Virus record (IMG/VR): IMGVR_UViG_3300034121_000850
Span: 18,889-82,888 of that record
Strand: one strand, 5' to 3'
From: a virus
DNA: 64,000 nucleotides
Below, piece by piece: positions 24,501 to 30,899 of the stretch (the stretch's first letter is position 1; each line of letters opens with the position of its first letter). Below the pieces are notes generated by a model. That model made no database searches, was not told where the DNA came from, and was given only the letters and a program-made list of their open reading frames with translations. A program made the translations under genes and the position numbers.

Positions 24501-26825
24501 TAATTCTTCTTGTGTTAAAGCTTCTTTATTTGCTTTATTTCTATTAGTGTCATTAACACTTTTTAACGTTTCATTATATGTATTAATTTCACTTTTAAAA
24601 TTAGGATGGTTTATATTTAAGTTATCAATATCTTCTTGAGTTAAAGTATTATTTTTAACTTTTTCATCTACAATAGCTTTATCTTTTTCAAAAGCATCTT
24701 TTTCCTCTTGTGCTTTCTTAACTTTAGCTTCTTCTGCTTTTTCTGCTCTAATACGTTTATCGGCTTCTATAGATTTTTTATCAAAATCAGTACCACCTGC
24801 TATATCATTATATAGCTTTAAGAACTTTTTTTCAACATCTTTTAAATAATAAAATTCTTCAAATTTATTACCTAAATCTTTTTTAGAATCTTTACTTAAA
24901 TTGCTATAAGTTGTATTTACATAATTATCAAGATTTGAAAGAACATCACCTTCTTTAAGACCTTTTTCAAATTCTTTTAAAGTAAATTCATTTAAATCTA
25001 TTAATGATTTACCATCTAAACCAGCTTCAAATTCAGTTATTTTTTCCCCTATAAATTCAATATTAGATGCAGCATCATATAACGCAGCCCGCGCTAATTC
25101 ATGTTTATCTCCATAAATACTATTAATCTTATTTTCAAGAGTTTGAAGTTTATAAGCCTTACTTATCATAGCTTCAACAAAATCATCTTGAGTAGCTTTA
25201 TCAAAAATCTTTGTATTCGTACCACCAAATTCTTTAGTAAACTCTTCAAAACTTAAATCTTTGAGAAGTTTAATATCTTCTATAAAAGAGTCAAATGTAT
25301 TAGATTTATTAGCTAAAGAAACTCTTGCAGCTAAATCAGCTACACCATCAATACCTTCAAAATTACTTGTAGCTTTTGCAAAAAAGTTATTACTATTAGC
25401 TTTTACAAATGAATTATAAGACTTTTGAAAAACATCACTATCTACATAAGCATTTAATTCTTTTAATAAAGATTCTGTATATAAATCTTGTTGAGTATCT
25501 TCCCCTCTAAAAGCATCCCATATACCACCTTCCATTCTTATACCAATTTTACCTGTACCAGTTCTACCAGGAGCGCCAATACTACCAATAAGAAAACCAA
25601 TTAAAGCTTGCTCTTGTCCTTCTTTAGTACCAAAAGATTCTTTTAATGCAAAAGCAGCAGATTCTGCAGCTTGTCCTAATTTATCTAAATTTTCATTATT
25701 ATATGTATTTCTATAATAATCATCTAAATATTTTTCAACTGTATATTGACTTAACTCTTGTGCAGCTTCAGTTAAAGGATTATAAATACCTTTAGCAATC
25801 CTTTCAGCTTTTGTAGCACTAGGAGCTTTTATAAAATTCTTACCAACTCTAATAATATTATTAGGTTTAAAAGCAGCAGTACCCCCTTTTAAGATTTTAC
25901 CAAATTGTATAGCATTTGAAAAACCTACAATAGGTAAATTCATTGCAAATCTTACATTACCTAAAACTTCAGAAGCTTCTTTAATTTCTGTTAATTCAGA
26001 ACCTTCGGGAGTTCTACCATGTTTTAATATAAAATCATTAGTAGCGTTTCTAACAAAACTGTCTTTACCTTCACGTGCTTCAACAGCAGACTCCGCAACA
26101 GCTGATGCAGTATAAACTACACCTGTTTCAAAAGCAGTTAAACCAGTATAAGCTGCTCCAGTTTTACCGATAGCATTTGTAGCTTCTGCAATAGAAGTAG
26201 CTTTAACACCTCCTTTAATAGCTAATTTTGCAGCTTTAGTACTAAATTTCATAGCAGCACCAACACCAAAACCCCCTACTAAAGCCCCTGCTGTAAACCC
26301 TAAACCACCTAAAACTTTATCAGCCCAAAAATTAGCAGAAGTAAGCCCTTTTAAAAGTCCAGCATCTTCTTCTGCTTTTGTGTAATAATGAGGAAATCGT
26401 TCTTTAATATTATCTTTAATAGAATCTAAATACCTTGAAGCATCATTATCAAAAATTAGATTAGCGTCTTTATTAGCTATTGCTTTTGGTATACCATAAG
26501 TTATATCTGTAACAGTTTCAACAGCGGTAGCCCCAGCTATAGCTGCAAAATTTACTATACCATTAACCCATTTAGTAGATGTAGGAGTTCTTCTTGCACG
26601 AATCTCTTCATTATTAGCATTAACTTTAAGTTGAAAATCAAATTTAGACATATAATTTCCAGGTACATCTAAACCAGAAAATTTATTATTAGGTTTACCA
26701 AGAACAGCTTTAGCAGCTTCTATATTAAGATTAGTTTCAGTTTTTGCAGTTTTAGGTGTTGGGTCAACCTGTAAAGGTTTATTTAATAACGCGTTAGCTG
26801 CGTCTATATTTAGATTATTCTCCAT
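9579..26825 (-). CDS. Giant virion RNA polymerase polyprotein (5,748 aa) with zincin, SLOG and AlkB-like domains
   Basis: One uninterrupted frame of 17.2 kb. The RNA polymerase call rests on GMDFDIDSLYVM (about residues 4077-4088), the DxDxD metal-binding loop of the double-psi barrel in crAss-type virion polymerases. It is preceded by YRIPTSGKHSVAVLEVVGFLP. Other elements in order are glycine-rich hydrophobic stretches (about 80-200), an acidic EVIEEE repeat (about 1405), and hydrophobic segments (about 1545, 1905). A zincin motif HELGH lies near 2648, and a SLOG domain with NHSGGAIGAD (about 5120) and EGGTGYAVEMA follows. A DUF4326-like stretch starting NPFHMSGKT comes next. The last domain is an AlkB-like 2OG-Fe(II) oxygenase with HKD (about 5581), a distal THSTP histidine (about 5662) and FRRAQ (about 5692). 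Such polymerases enter the cell with the genome and transcribe early genes. The metal ligands look intact. Confidence 0.85.
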   Translation of the reverse strand: MENNLNIDAANALLNKPLQVDPTPKTAKTETNLNIEAAKAVLGKPNNKFSGLDVPGNYMSKFDFQLKVNANNEEIRARRTPTSTKWVNGIVNFAAIAGATAVETVTDITYGIPKAIANKDANLIFDNDASRYLDSIKDNIKERFPHYYTKAEEDAGLLKGLTSANFWADKVLGGLGFTAGALVGGFGVGAAMKFSTKAAKLAIKGGVKATSIAEATNAIGKTGAAYTGLTAFETGVVYTASAVAESAVEAREGKDSFVRNATNDFILKHGRTPEGSELTEIKEASEVLGNVRFAMNLPIVGFSNAIQFGKILKGGTAAFKPNNIIRVGKNFIKAPSATKAERIAKGIYNPLTEAAQELSQYTVEKYLDDYYRNTYNNENLDKLGQAAESAAFALKESFGTKEGQEQALIGFLIGSIGAPGRTGTGKIGIRMEGGIWDAFRGEDTQQDLYTESLLKELNAYVDSDVFQKSYNSFVKANSNNFFAKATSNFEGIDGVADLAARVSLANKSNTFDSFIEDIKLLKDLSFEEFTKEFGGTNTKIFDKATQDDFVEAMISKAYKLQTLENKINSIYGDKHELARAALYDAASNIEFIGEKITEFEAGLDGKSLIDLNEFTLKEFEKGLKEGDVLSNLDNYVNTTYSNLSKDSKKDLGNKFEEFYYLKDVEKKFLKLYNDIAGGTDFDKKSIEADKRIRAEKAEEAKVKKAQEEKDAFEKDKAIVDEKVKNNTLTQEDIDNLNINHPNFKSEINTYNETLKSVNDTNRNKANKEALTQEELDGITDVSQKGFAVAYPAYYRSMKKYIDNDDYYQLKKAGKRFLRLIEEQDEKFIENPSYIYLKNFIEDIKDEQIFNNEDTLFSSVPAVDDTTPDDAPIVFPDSNTNPIVITPTLAEVVIYSVEAFTIEEQISELENVVNSEEFATTEILKKHWQTRKDLLANKIKQLRQLLKEGIKTGEDVHKATILLNDIRGTLNEGIDLNKTEYLVSLENKFRELAKNIESTFPQKLIQDYINYMNDKIKSRGMSIEKDLVKFTGLNAYTLDGKNEEYFLTNINKSIKEAKTDIERRKGLNGVEEIIFSNPNFKLEGFEIDGNYWNVVTSTDRAKVLVNINGVIVPFYLTTGQAGKGLVAGWYPFFGIGKDGWLNKTDKSDMEAYYERYWGKEVADIVKSVSDELNSFYGTDPATFKNDGDPNATSRPLTTLADKVEDYINSKLSYTPAINNADARKTLRSNVEQLGKEIIAKYDAEPAALSTTDAKADIERRREEELEALPFDEEAKQRLEFAKTKGQERYLRELKLQASKIAGRVDTSTGKSILIPSGSDILEKHDAEDVLNNPSSSIESRIMAIQKLAEINKPYNEARKSDILKSIDKIKSGAILGSGDLEIKKIYDAELSALGIKTEIIEEEVIEEEVIEDIAEVIGSHITIEFPSPVIEFTVEPVSDIVEDTTQIVADNKDLIEALEKENEQLEQESVALTDILQQAREKAKLVEVIEEVLTPEVVATIAEEEGITEEEVTEKVLEALREPEKPSVIGEILSALQKAVLAIRKVIGSLALAGVFTLSITSFATTIDTNFNTNFDTKVLTEGVVNDIMYSTPAQWAKRFLDKKGLIEVAEEQMVPIAAKPVVVVKPKPSKFFQIIGTVPDSYTAKDSIYSYRSQWDNADGFRYIPVPVKKDLPKEGLKVKGVIGVGHFMLDGSAFNNYSHEYNKDYIEKAKRENHWVPVFKKNADNSVQLSYKKANDLKVSDNVISPLRQMAFSDITFDKTRNPEGFKKTVREVLLQDGTGTYLIYKDRNAYSRFSGGSVVFIFKDKYDNTIVRDFAGSLNQIENEGIQIQKEYNLNPKDLILGYHDVGSFSAKPKAVNGEIDSKQWSGFNNEGWTGGALLIPIEGNIQPTTANVPNTPTEASLLGLLGLFSFYRKKLDNDENLSEEDELIILNRIYEIQLKINQNLLTIKQILADLETPYNSVVAEDFFLAKDSNTEDFEEFQDMLSNIGGGVNVFISSLEKVKREEINVILTEEQGKTLAAIKELVNGSKLVLSIDTDNKEFNGIPKSKEDLEKWIKGVPIKVSTTEGVAIAHLNKTGNTVNLEEKEANVSSKGGLVHLVSEPLLVEALLKNSNEDLVALRKEVFNFNYKSISNNLASILELSTSGNAFSKVIHLQKLLSRNVDNSSTGEDYRRSLTRWKTIIENDFAATQTLRNRLLSKIQQNGVDATVDTEVNRITSGAVQFAVDKENNYIFRTIKEFKKGKLKVTIASTKLGENPKMLFDLKTGEPVYNRYIEEGEKTLGKDFESAFQYLVIDGVKGKAIPVKLFRSDLGDNLEARDFVYNSILEIIDAFHKDPEATINNKINNLKDKIRVFTPISSRFRKNVKGVNAAYFNVNISDKIIEFTIGNDSYKIYPFNKAGKAHSLVTMLVNDELITGSKAKAKIKDAIKGLKRNYDYRSVDNFVNPLTGKKEDYYDWIIENDVLSTNVADVKVGKKFVGNIAVKGHYPLVLTLDSTGLKKEDKVDDSTPDKTDSSEPTTFGDDLWFADVKSLYNNEANIPEITDAVVLKHSKNVITAQNNSEFFENILANTESTLGKTILNHFINNNGIKLVVLDDSKFFEDSTGKTKASIFARYSRKRKTIFINPKKFKTNIHDFTNHVLVHELGHQLTVDAVMQGEVLDKLVKDGYKLNSSEKNIHNLYKELNVIFNEYLKRTSDRSSLSSINLLEFIAEAISNKNTIKELQKLQFPKEVIDSEETIQASDSFFDRIINSIVKFFNKLFKAEKAPQIEESNLYDEFSKILKSNWSILNDFKSTSENDTFVNFAKNNNQFTSVVDNFSIEEEEHLLNSLTGFLSQKYQEAKNTSLKGSIDETVIDNIEVYSFKSTTINAIKKKIDLKVAEVEKTENPTIKEFKLKQLNLLDRTLKDLENNNTENSIWVKINENLISKLNYDLDDIDVESEETANSLVKNWEDTTSLKPFADRVSDPIRTLVYNLPLVKNISFNTTVGKFEVTVDQDTLSGLVEFVDYNLSFNYLRETLVGIVNIDDMMNRLYNITTIAPFYGIFYNKIIENKGNIKDGLYALMSTPDIDIENQRITEIDGNLSFKTAISNIKAEHRISNKWITTFKYKDEVKAFTPENLIILQNKINKAKNLNTSLEDKINIAEQLLDAVGINIDKKTIIKIINSNKEPNKKLVVENVFINTVARVIRDYAVNERFDSYKTFNSLAKLYKKYDIFLGENTFKNVTGKTEGAHRMPSFITTFIDEIVGYKKGNNLAESKLLTRLQGLALSPSNKYSNWLWNTEEVFGMLLTTDGVKDVAKATLNREFFNYFNILGQDGLKNTTTGVGKKYNTQNSFEWNLNNAINYLTTTKYDVNSELIRSPFLTMSNSPTRYDLQVKRIAVKEGDITFNKNGIELKTDSSLFNAIYNTTLQEVERMHQATLFMYETEEVNGVRRVVRDEQGNLIINRKNEPFFLESYHFHIKGGVRIYQQNKKPVGRVFEFHNIPSLNSVDSLFMQGIVYKDVYNSIDNTIAAEEAIQKEISGIYKEFYKTNNKFKKILSPFFTVANKKFLDSDYNTFLVESSLNYYINNVELQNFIFGVTAEYANNVTVNKRAKAPGSPGEKGSLTEIGDTRNILIVDDIISESSVYNLMVENTTKDIMEETGVEETKAKALATSLLADYKKIKTSDGGGYIMLDFLEKTLKEHGRYETYKDLFAKIKANQKLNYLEVKTLLGVFKFHDYSRNFDENVEIVVSKQFKYAAVPYIPQMFETNPKTGERTQISKLIESIAIKDENNNTIGYKADEVVYKSGKKFGHFQTNIIVDINNNLLDNLDNLVFEKAKNENWTLQQETPTDYEDYAAKLAVQISKFILTNIPFEHNYNVDGTNVKGSDVIALFQDNLVKLLEFSRKVVDDKLGITYDEFGEVSIDLQTVVDFLKSDTSKPLSSNLKAALTIDEKSNKLYLPLDANTTKDTFMSSLLSVWSNNVTKQKMPGFHAIVASDALMYDVAHSGELDVKFVDGVWVIETWLPAWSSDFYEKGELIDINKLDVNLRRLIAYRIPTSGKHSVAVLEVVGFLPKEIGATMVVNKDLITRTGMDFDIDSLYVMVAHHEKTDDGFKKLDTKRKPTNKEYLKDLKAFKSGKQLQEVLNQFNDNYFNDRNQLISEKKLILSRESTVIKNIFRTNVNLQTLFSDKFKEFEVLNEAFEDEYEILEKELVEFNKILAAERANLSLTETAKITTITDSFLKAAFNTDKFWEFRLDVIQEMAELQSKYITDSNNMIEDIIKNVRIGDKLVDKLNKVQNTLLQSNIDEIKRINTSTKAAESEYKQAIYDLTVNHNIEKDNLISLYVDSLLEYNTVAQRQNVTFNVMMSVMSNSTHQLEAIEPAQFPETLAIAAKLNGTKKKEPNPVDPNVNGNLRDSSVGSLSNTGLSASNAGTWAVLQTVRAKSSQSYSATYPINEILFTVEDLIKKHGSDNVIVSENSVTIVFDKFGWNNDGTFININGKKYSYINGLLTDHSVDSVANPLPRNINEVTFNVISAVNNITGDIELALLLVNQPIILEMVENYYNANNIISQKFLSDTIKDTERYLFGSLYNLLVQTKKIKENKLFEQGLKDAKFRVKNETLKKYLGVDRSLNKVFSIKDLDNAIQKSKQKTLTLAERIEYIQSQIIALKHFKELDKLGKKILKLSTIFAVDKIGAGPSTTKTHDITFNITELAKKDDFYIEESDGTRTNLIKAIFPKLFGIDKKSVHPLIEAYYLNSNKAGADAMESLFITESAFFRQAFNDLRTYIPITQYNKIDGIKRSFDKFINTKLYRSNDAFKLSDVQIKTILGLNNTVVDSNKTLTFEDFLTYPIFNQIEVVKNILKLKTTETHIINYIEVKPATKTQGKKLQFNNIKEDAIEKRLRRSLDEMYYSNDPYVSLLGKNLVLYADLAWGLAPVTDSYAKIISLDILVNEFNVGLGLYNFDENNHYYKEFSESFLRNNTNILPLTKTQVDWDTQKVEGIDWRLTKDNVVLIHEDYYHNLDADQQKDILKIPNSNENLSLSTEILIKKVGIINGFMVYVPLSLLGSRNLIETGDVSILDSNKINDELSDLKIESLKQEEEKEATKAEKAIELAKKVVKRLTTDISNFINHSGGAIGADSAWDTIGETFGMINNYHYFYGDKTPKGNKVITTEELKEGVIRVKKTYKILGRPDIPKYYPLHGRNWFQVKNSDAVYAVSTILSPNEVDKKGYTNKSKKSVVEGGTGYAVEMAIQIDKPVYVFNQRKTQDYEIGWYQWDSSENDFIKVGTPILTKDFAGIGTRELNAAGEAAIKEVYIKTIESLEKDSNNGNTAEYIYSQLGDKTQSENVKIVEKPYEYSDEQKKGNAVVAYKSTKMPTSFENPFHMSGKTTKENVIDFIDFVLSSNEPQAEWIREQIKSGKFKNKPIYYGNTKANKANEPSHATALDYLINKYNWNTEQTVTVVSEAYGVIQAETTPTKEKTQQFVDIIKPQIKAQTYKENKGKFANEMFHYGLMWARTNPLAKPVKIDSFDKNSKYYSYHSLDQKGNQLPSLGVLNPIIREIEKAIGVDMSVYDSVIGNIYTDDQYIYPHKDTTESVSARNYPVIVYTIGNDAGLGIVDDNDGKMTFANKYDKQWLPDNEKLKGYTNELQTTNGSIYTFGLNGKGRFELTHSTPMNSKKMLDFPAITLPNGEVITKYTITLTFRRAQDLGNLPSSPAQFTKNTVKSTSKKGTQTSMDFSSIPDKDAEDKNEQCKTKK

Positions 26826-26826
26826 T

Positions 26827-29127
26827 TTATTTTACAGGTTCTTTAGTATATAACGCATTAACATATTTTTCTAAATCTTCAAGATTTCCAATTAAATTAT
26901 CCCCCATACCATTAACATTAACTAAAAATCTAGGTACACCACTATTACCTGAAATACCTTCAGTATAAGGATTAGCTAACGTAACTTTTATATTATCAGC
27001 AGGGTCACCAACAAAACCAGAAATAGTTTCTCCATTTAATATTTTTTGTACTTGATTATTAATCATAATATTACCTTTAGGACTTCCTGTTCTATGTTTT
27101 ATATAAAAACCTTCTTGTCTTTCAGGAGAAACAGGTATTGTGTAAACAATATCATCTGTAGAATTTTCATTTACTATATGAAATTGCATTGTATTTTCAT
27201 TTTCACTAAGAGGTATAATATCAGTTTGTTTAATAATTGCTGGTACTGTATTAACTTCTACTCCATCTAAAGTTCTTACTTGTGTAGAAGGTAAACTTGC
27301 CCTAATAAAACCTTGTGCAACTGCAACAGCTTTAGGATTTGTAATAGTTTTACTTTCTACTTTTGCAATATTAGATTCAGACATTTCTTTAGCAGCTTTA
27401 TCTAATTTTTCTTTTTCTACATTAGAAGTATTAGATACTAAAGATAATTTATTATTATGAATAGCTCTACCTTTAGCAACACCACTTAAACCATTCCAAG
27501 CTTTAACACCATCTTCTACAAGTGGACCTAAACCCTTTCTAAATAGTCCTTCACTAGCAGTCATAACTAATGCAGCAGATTTATCATCACCTTTTTGTTT
27601 AAAATATAAAAAAGCTTGCATACGTTGTTGTTCAGTAGCCCCTAAAACATCTGTTTCAACTAATTTTGCAAGTCCTGCAAAATCAATAGTTATACCAGCT
27701 TTTTTAAATATATCTTTAACGTAATTATCTTTTTTAAGCTTTTCTTCATGATTTTCTCTAGCTTCTAATTGAAGTCTATATAAAATAGGGTTATCCCCAA
27801 TATTAATATTTTCCCCATCTTGTGTAACATTTATAACAGGATAACCTTCTGAATCATAAGTAACATCTTCTACTTTATAAGCAGGTTTTCCTTTTAAATC
27901 TTTATTTAAATTAGTAACATAAGCACTAACCGCTGTTGCAGTTTTAATAGCTTTAGCGTCAACATTTGCAACATTCTTTTCTGCTTGTTCTACTGTTTTA
28001 GGAGCAGTATTTACATGAGCTACTATATCAGTAACTGTTTCTACACTAGCAGTTTCACCTTTAGCAGCTGCTAAAACCTTACCAACTCTTGCAGAATCTT
28101 GTAATACATTTTGTTCTAAACTTTGTTGAACATAATCTGCTTTCTTACTACCATATTGCATTAACTCTGTTGTTATATTAGCTTTATGATATTCTTTAGC
28201 AATAGCATTATTTATTTCTTGGTCTGTTGCAGTAGGATTTGCATTTTTATACAAATCAAACATTTTTTGATACCCATTTTCTCCTTTAGGGTCATCTTTA
28301 GTTATAAAATTAGAAGCAACATCTTCTTTAGAAAAATCTACATCCATTGTATCGACATGAGCTCTATAATTTAAATGCTCTTGATAACCCCCATTATTAT
28401 CTAATGCAAGTTTAATTGATTCTGCGACTTCACTAGCACGAATAGTTTTAATAGTATTTTTTCCATGAATTACAAAAGTAGCTTCTCCAGTAAGAGGGTC
28501 AGGTGGACCTTGATTATAACTTACATAACCTTCAACACCTTGGTCAAAAGCATAATCTTTAATTACTGTTTCAACAACAGCTATTGCATCAAAAGGAGTT
28601 GCAGGTACTTTATAAGGATTATAATGACTAACATATTTTCCTGTTACTTTATCTACATGATCATTTCCGACATTCTTTTGAGCATTAGCTACTAATTTTT
28701 GTTGGTCTGCATGAGGTATTTTAGCAGCTTCTAAACTTTTAATATATTCTTCATTTTTAGTAACATTACCTAAAACTCCTTGTAACATTTGGTCACTTGA
28801 GTAATCTCTAACAATACCAGAAATCTCTATTTCAGCATCTTCATAATTTCCTCTATTTTTTAAATCTTCAAGTTGTGCTTTAGCTTTATTAGTAGCTTCA
28901 AGTAAATGAGGTTCATTACCCTTTAAAGCACTAAAATTAGCAAGCATTGTTGACATTTTATCTGTTTCACGTTTGTTTGCGATAAATTTATCTTCTTGTG
29001 CTTTATATGCAGTAGCGTATTCTTCAACAGGTATAGATTTTTTAGCCGTACCTTGATATAGGGCGTTCTTTTCTTCTGCAAAAGAAAGAGTAGGAAAAAG
29101 ATTATTAGTAGCTGCTAAAGTTTCCAT
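26827..29127 (-). CDS. Virion cargo protein candidate (766 aa)
   Basis: A 766-residue, mostly soluble and helical protein rich in Ala, Lys, Asp and Asn, with no motif that I recognise. The first half has repeated charged heptad-like stretches (for example ENAKAQLEDLKNR in sense), and the C-terminal part looks beta-rich. It lies 1 base before the start of the giant polymerase gene in transcription order and just after the 585-aa glycine-rich protein. This is where crAss-like phages encode proteins stored in the tail or capsid and ejected with the DNA. That role is positional inference. Confidence 0.7.
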   Translation of the reverse strand: METLAATNNLFPTLSFAEEKNALYQGTAKKSIPVEEYATAYKAQEDKFIANKRETDKMSTMLANFSALKGNEPHLLEATNKAKAQLEDLKNRGNYEDAEIEISGIVRDYSSDQMLQGVLGNVTKNEEYIKSLEAAKIPHADQQKLVANAQKNVGNDHVDKVTGKYVSHYNPYKVPATPFDAIAVVETVIKDYAFDQGVEGYVSYNQGPPDPLTGEATFVIHGKNTIKTIRASEVAESIKLALDNNGGYQEHLNYRAHVDTMDVDFSKEDVASNFITKDDPKGENGYQKMFDLYKNANPTATDQEINNAIAKEYHKANITTELMQYGSKKADYVQQSLEQNVLQDSARVGKVLAAAKGETASVETVTDIVAHVNTAPKTVEQAEKNVANVDAKAIKTATAVSAYVTNLNKDLKGKPAYKVEDVTYDSEGYPVINVTQDGENINIGDNPILYRLQLEARENHEEKLKKDNYVKDIFKKAGITIDFAGLAKLVETDVLGATEQQRMQAFLYFKQKGDDKSAALVMTASEGLFRKGLGPLVEDGVKAWNGLSGVAKGRAIHNNKLSLVSNTSNVEKEKLDKAAKEMSESNIAKVESKTITNPKAVAVAQGFIRASLPSTQVRTLDGVEVNTVPAIIKQTDIIPLSENENTMQFHIVNENSTDDIVYTIPVSPERQEGFYIKHRTGSPKGNIMINNQVQKILNGETISGFVGDPADNIKVTLANPYTEGISGNSGVPRFLVNVNGMGDNLIGNLEDLEKYVNALYTKEPVK

Positions 29128-29132
29128 TATTA

Positions 29133-30890
29133 TTATTTAGTATCCATTAAAAGTTTTTGTAAAGCTTGTTCAAAACTTACATTAGAAGTCATAGACATTT
29201 TTTTAGCTTTTTTAATAACATCTTTAGATATATCTTTAACCCCGTTTTCAGCAGAAGTATAATCTTTAATTACAGTTTCATCTTCTTCACTTAAAGGAGT
29301 ATCATCATGTGTAGTATAACCTGTAAGATTAGAATTGGCAAGAGTGCTTGGAACACTTGGAACACTTGGAGTATTTGGAGTATTTGGAGTATTTGGAGTA
29401 TTTGGAGTATTTGGAGTATTAGAACCACCATTAGTAGAAGCATTAACAGGAGCAACAGCTTTACCACCATTAGTATTTAATTTAGCATCAAATCTTTCAG
29501 AAGTACCATGACTACCATAAAGAGTTCTCCAAATATCTAATTGTTTTCCTTGATATTCTCTATCATAAGCTTCTTGTTTTGCATCTACTTTAGCTTTATT
29601 AGTTTCAGAAATCATTTGATTTAAGTCTTGTCCAACATCAGCAAGATTTGCAGAATGTGCAGCCAACTTATTAGCATTCCTTGTAGCAGTATCTGTATTA
29701 AACTTGTTTATTTTTTCTGTATTTATATTAGCAATACCTTGTGCATTAAGTCTATTTTGATTTTGCAGTTGCAACTCTGCATTAGTTTTATAAGCGTAAA
29801 CTTTATTTTTAGCATTAATTCCAGTTGCAGTGCCTAACATTATTCTACCTAAAGCGTCAGAAGAACTTGAAGTATTACTTGTAACAGCTCTTTCATAATT
29901 TTTTAAACCAGAATTAATAGAACCAATTTGGTCACCAACTTCAACCCTTGTATTAAGAGGAACTGCATGACTTAAAAGAGGTGCAGGTACATCAGGAGTT
30001 TGTTCTGTTATAATAGCATTAGCAATATTATCAGCAAACATTGATAAATATTGAGGATTAAATTCTCCACCACCCGCAAATTTACGAAAATTTCCAGCAG
30101 TACCACCACTTGCTTGTTTATAAGATTCTTGCATATCATAAATTTCATTTAAAGGATTTTTTAAACCTTTAAGAGTACCTTCAGCTTTTTCAGCGTTACG
30201 TTTATTTGTATTATTCGCATGAGAATCACTTGATTTTACTTTAGCTATTTCTGCCATTTTAGTAAACTCAACTTCAGCATTTTTATAATTATCATGTAAA
30301 GCTTTAATTTTAGGATTTTTAAGCATTTCTTCTGCTATTTGAGCAAAACCTAATTTACTTGATATAACTCTTTTACCGTCTAATATTATCTCTTTTTCAT
30401 CTACATTAGTCCCATTAGATAAAGCAACAGTATCTTCTTCAGGGCTGTCACTTTGTACTTTTTGAACACCTTTAGCTATTGTTTTTAAAGCGCCTCCTTT
30501 TACAGCAACAGGTTTTCTAAGATTTGTAAATATATCTAAAGTAGACATTTCACCACCTAAAGCTTTATAACCTGCAGTCATATCACCTGTTGTAGTTTCT
30601 CCCTCTATTTGGGCATAATCTGCTTTATATCTGTTTTGTCTTGCAAGTCTATCTCTTATATCTCTAGCTTTTTTTTCTTCTTCTGCTTTATCCTCTCCAG
30701 TAACCCAACCATAAATACCACCACCGATAGCACCAACAGCGGCACCAATACCTGTACCAATAGGTCCAAAAAAACTACCTAAACCTGCACCAACAGAAAC
30801 CCCTGTACCTACCCCACTTAAAACATCCATTCCAACGTCATAAGTATCTTCTTTAACTTTTGCATTACCTACTGCTTGTCCTATTGCCAT
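29133..30890 (-). CDS. Glycine-rich cargo/ejection-like protein with NTP tandem repeats (585 aa)
   Basis: A 585-residue protein. Residues about 22-62 form a long glycine/alanine-rich hydrophobic hairpin (GVGTGVSVGAGLGSFFG ... GAAVGAIGGGIYGW). Phage ejection proteins and minor virion proteins commonly use this type of segment to cross or perturb membranes. The middle is helical and charged. Near residue 490 a linker of six NTP and two SVP triplets separates the main body from a helical C-terminus. The gene starts 9 bases after the 1,318-aa tail protein stop and precedes the other cargo genes. Membrane passage during genome delivery is inference from the segment and the operon position. Start ATG is the first in frame and has an A-rich leader. 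Confidence 0.7.
   Translation of the reverse strand: MAIGQAVGNAKVKEDTYDVGMDVLSGVGTGVSVGAGLGSFFGPIGTGIGAAVGAIGGGIYGWVTGEDKAEEEKKARDIRDRLARQNRYKADYAQIEGETTTGDMTAGYKALGGEMSTLDIFTNLRKPVAVKGGALKTIAKGVQKVQSDSPEEDTVALSNGTNVDEKEIILDGKRVISSKLGFAQIAEEMLKNPKIKALHDNYKNAEVEFTKMAEIAKVKSSDSHANNTNKRNAEKAEGTLKGLKNPLNEIYDMQESYKQASGGTAGNFRKFAGGGEFNPQYLSMFADNIANAIITEQTPDVPAPLLSHAVPLNTRVEVGDQIGSINSGLKNYERAVTSNTSSSSDALGRIMLGTATGINAKNKVYAYKTNAELQLQNQNRLNAQGIANINTEKINKFNTDTATRNANKLAAHSANLADVGQDLNQMISETNKAKVDAKQEAYDREYQGKQLDIWRTLYGSHGTSERFDAKLNTNGGKAVAPVNASTNGGSNTPNTPNTPNTPNTPNTPSVPSVPSTLANSNLTGYTTHDDTPLSEEDETVIKDYTSAENGVKDISKDVIKKAKKMSMTSNVSFEQALQKLLMDTK
29350..29421 (-). repeat. 9-bp tandem repeat encoding (SVP)2(NTP)6
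   Basis: Eight adjacent 9-bp units inside the 585-aa cargo gene: two GGAACACTT and six GGAGTATTT as read on the plus strand. The six NTP units are identical at the DNA level, which indicates recent slippage expansion. Such Pro/Asn/Thr repeats normally form an extended flexible linker. Confidence 0.9.
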
Positions 30891-30899
30891 AATTTCTAA

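Noticed and set aside
29350-29421. Short tandem repeat as a CRISPR-like array
   Set aside because: Units are 9 bp without spacers, in frame inside a gene, and encode a Pro-rich linker.
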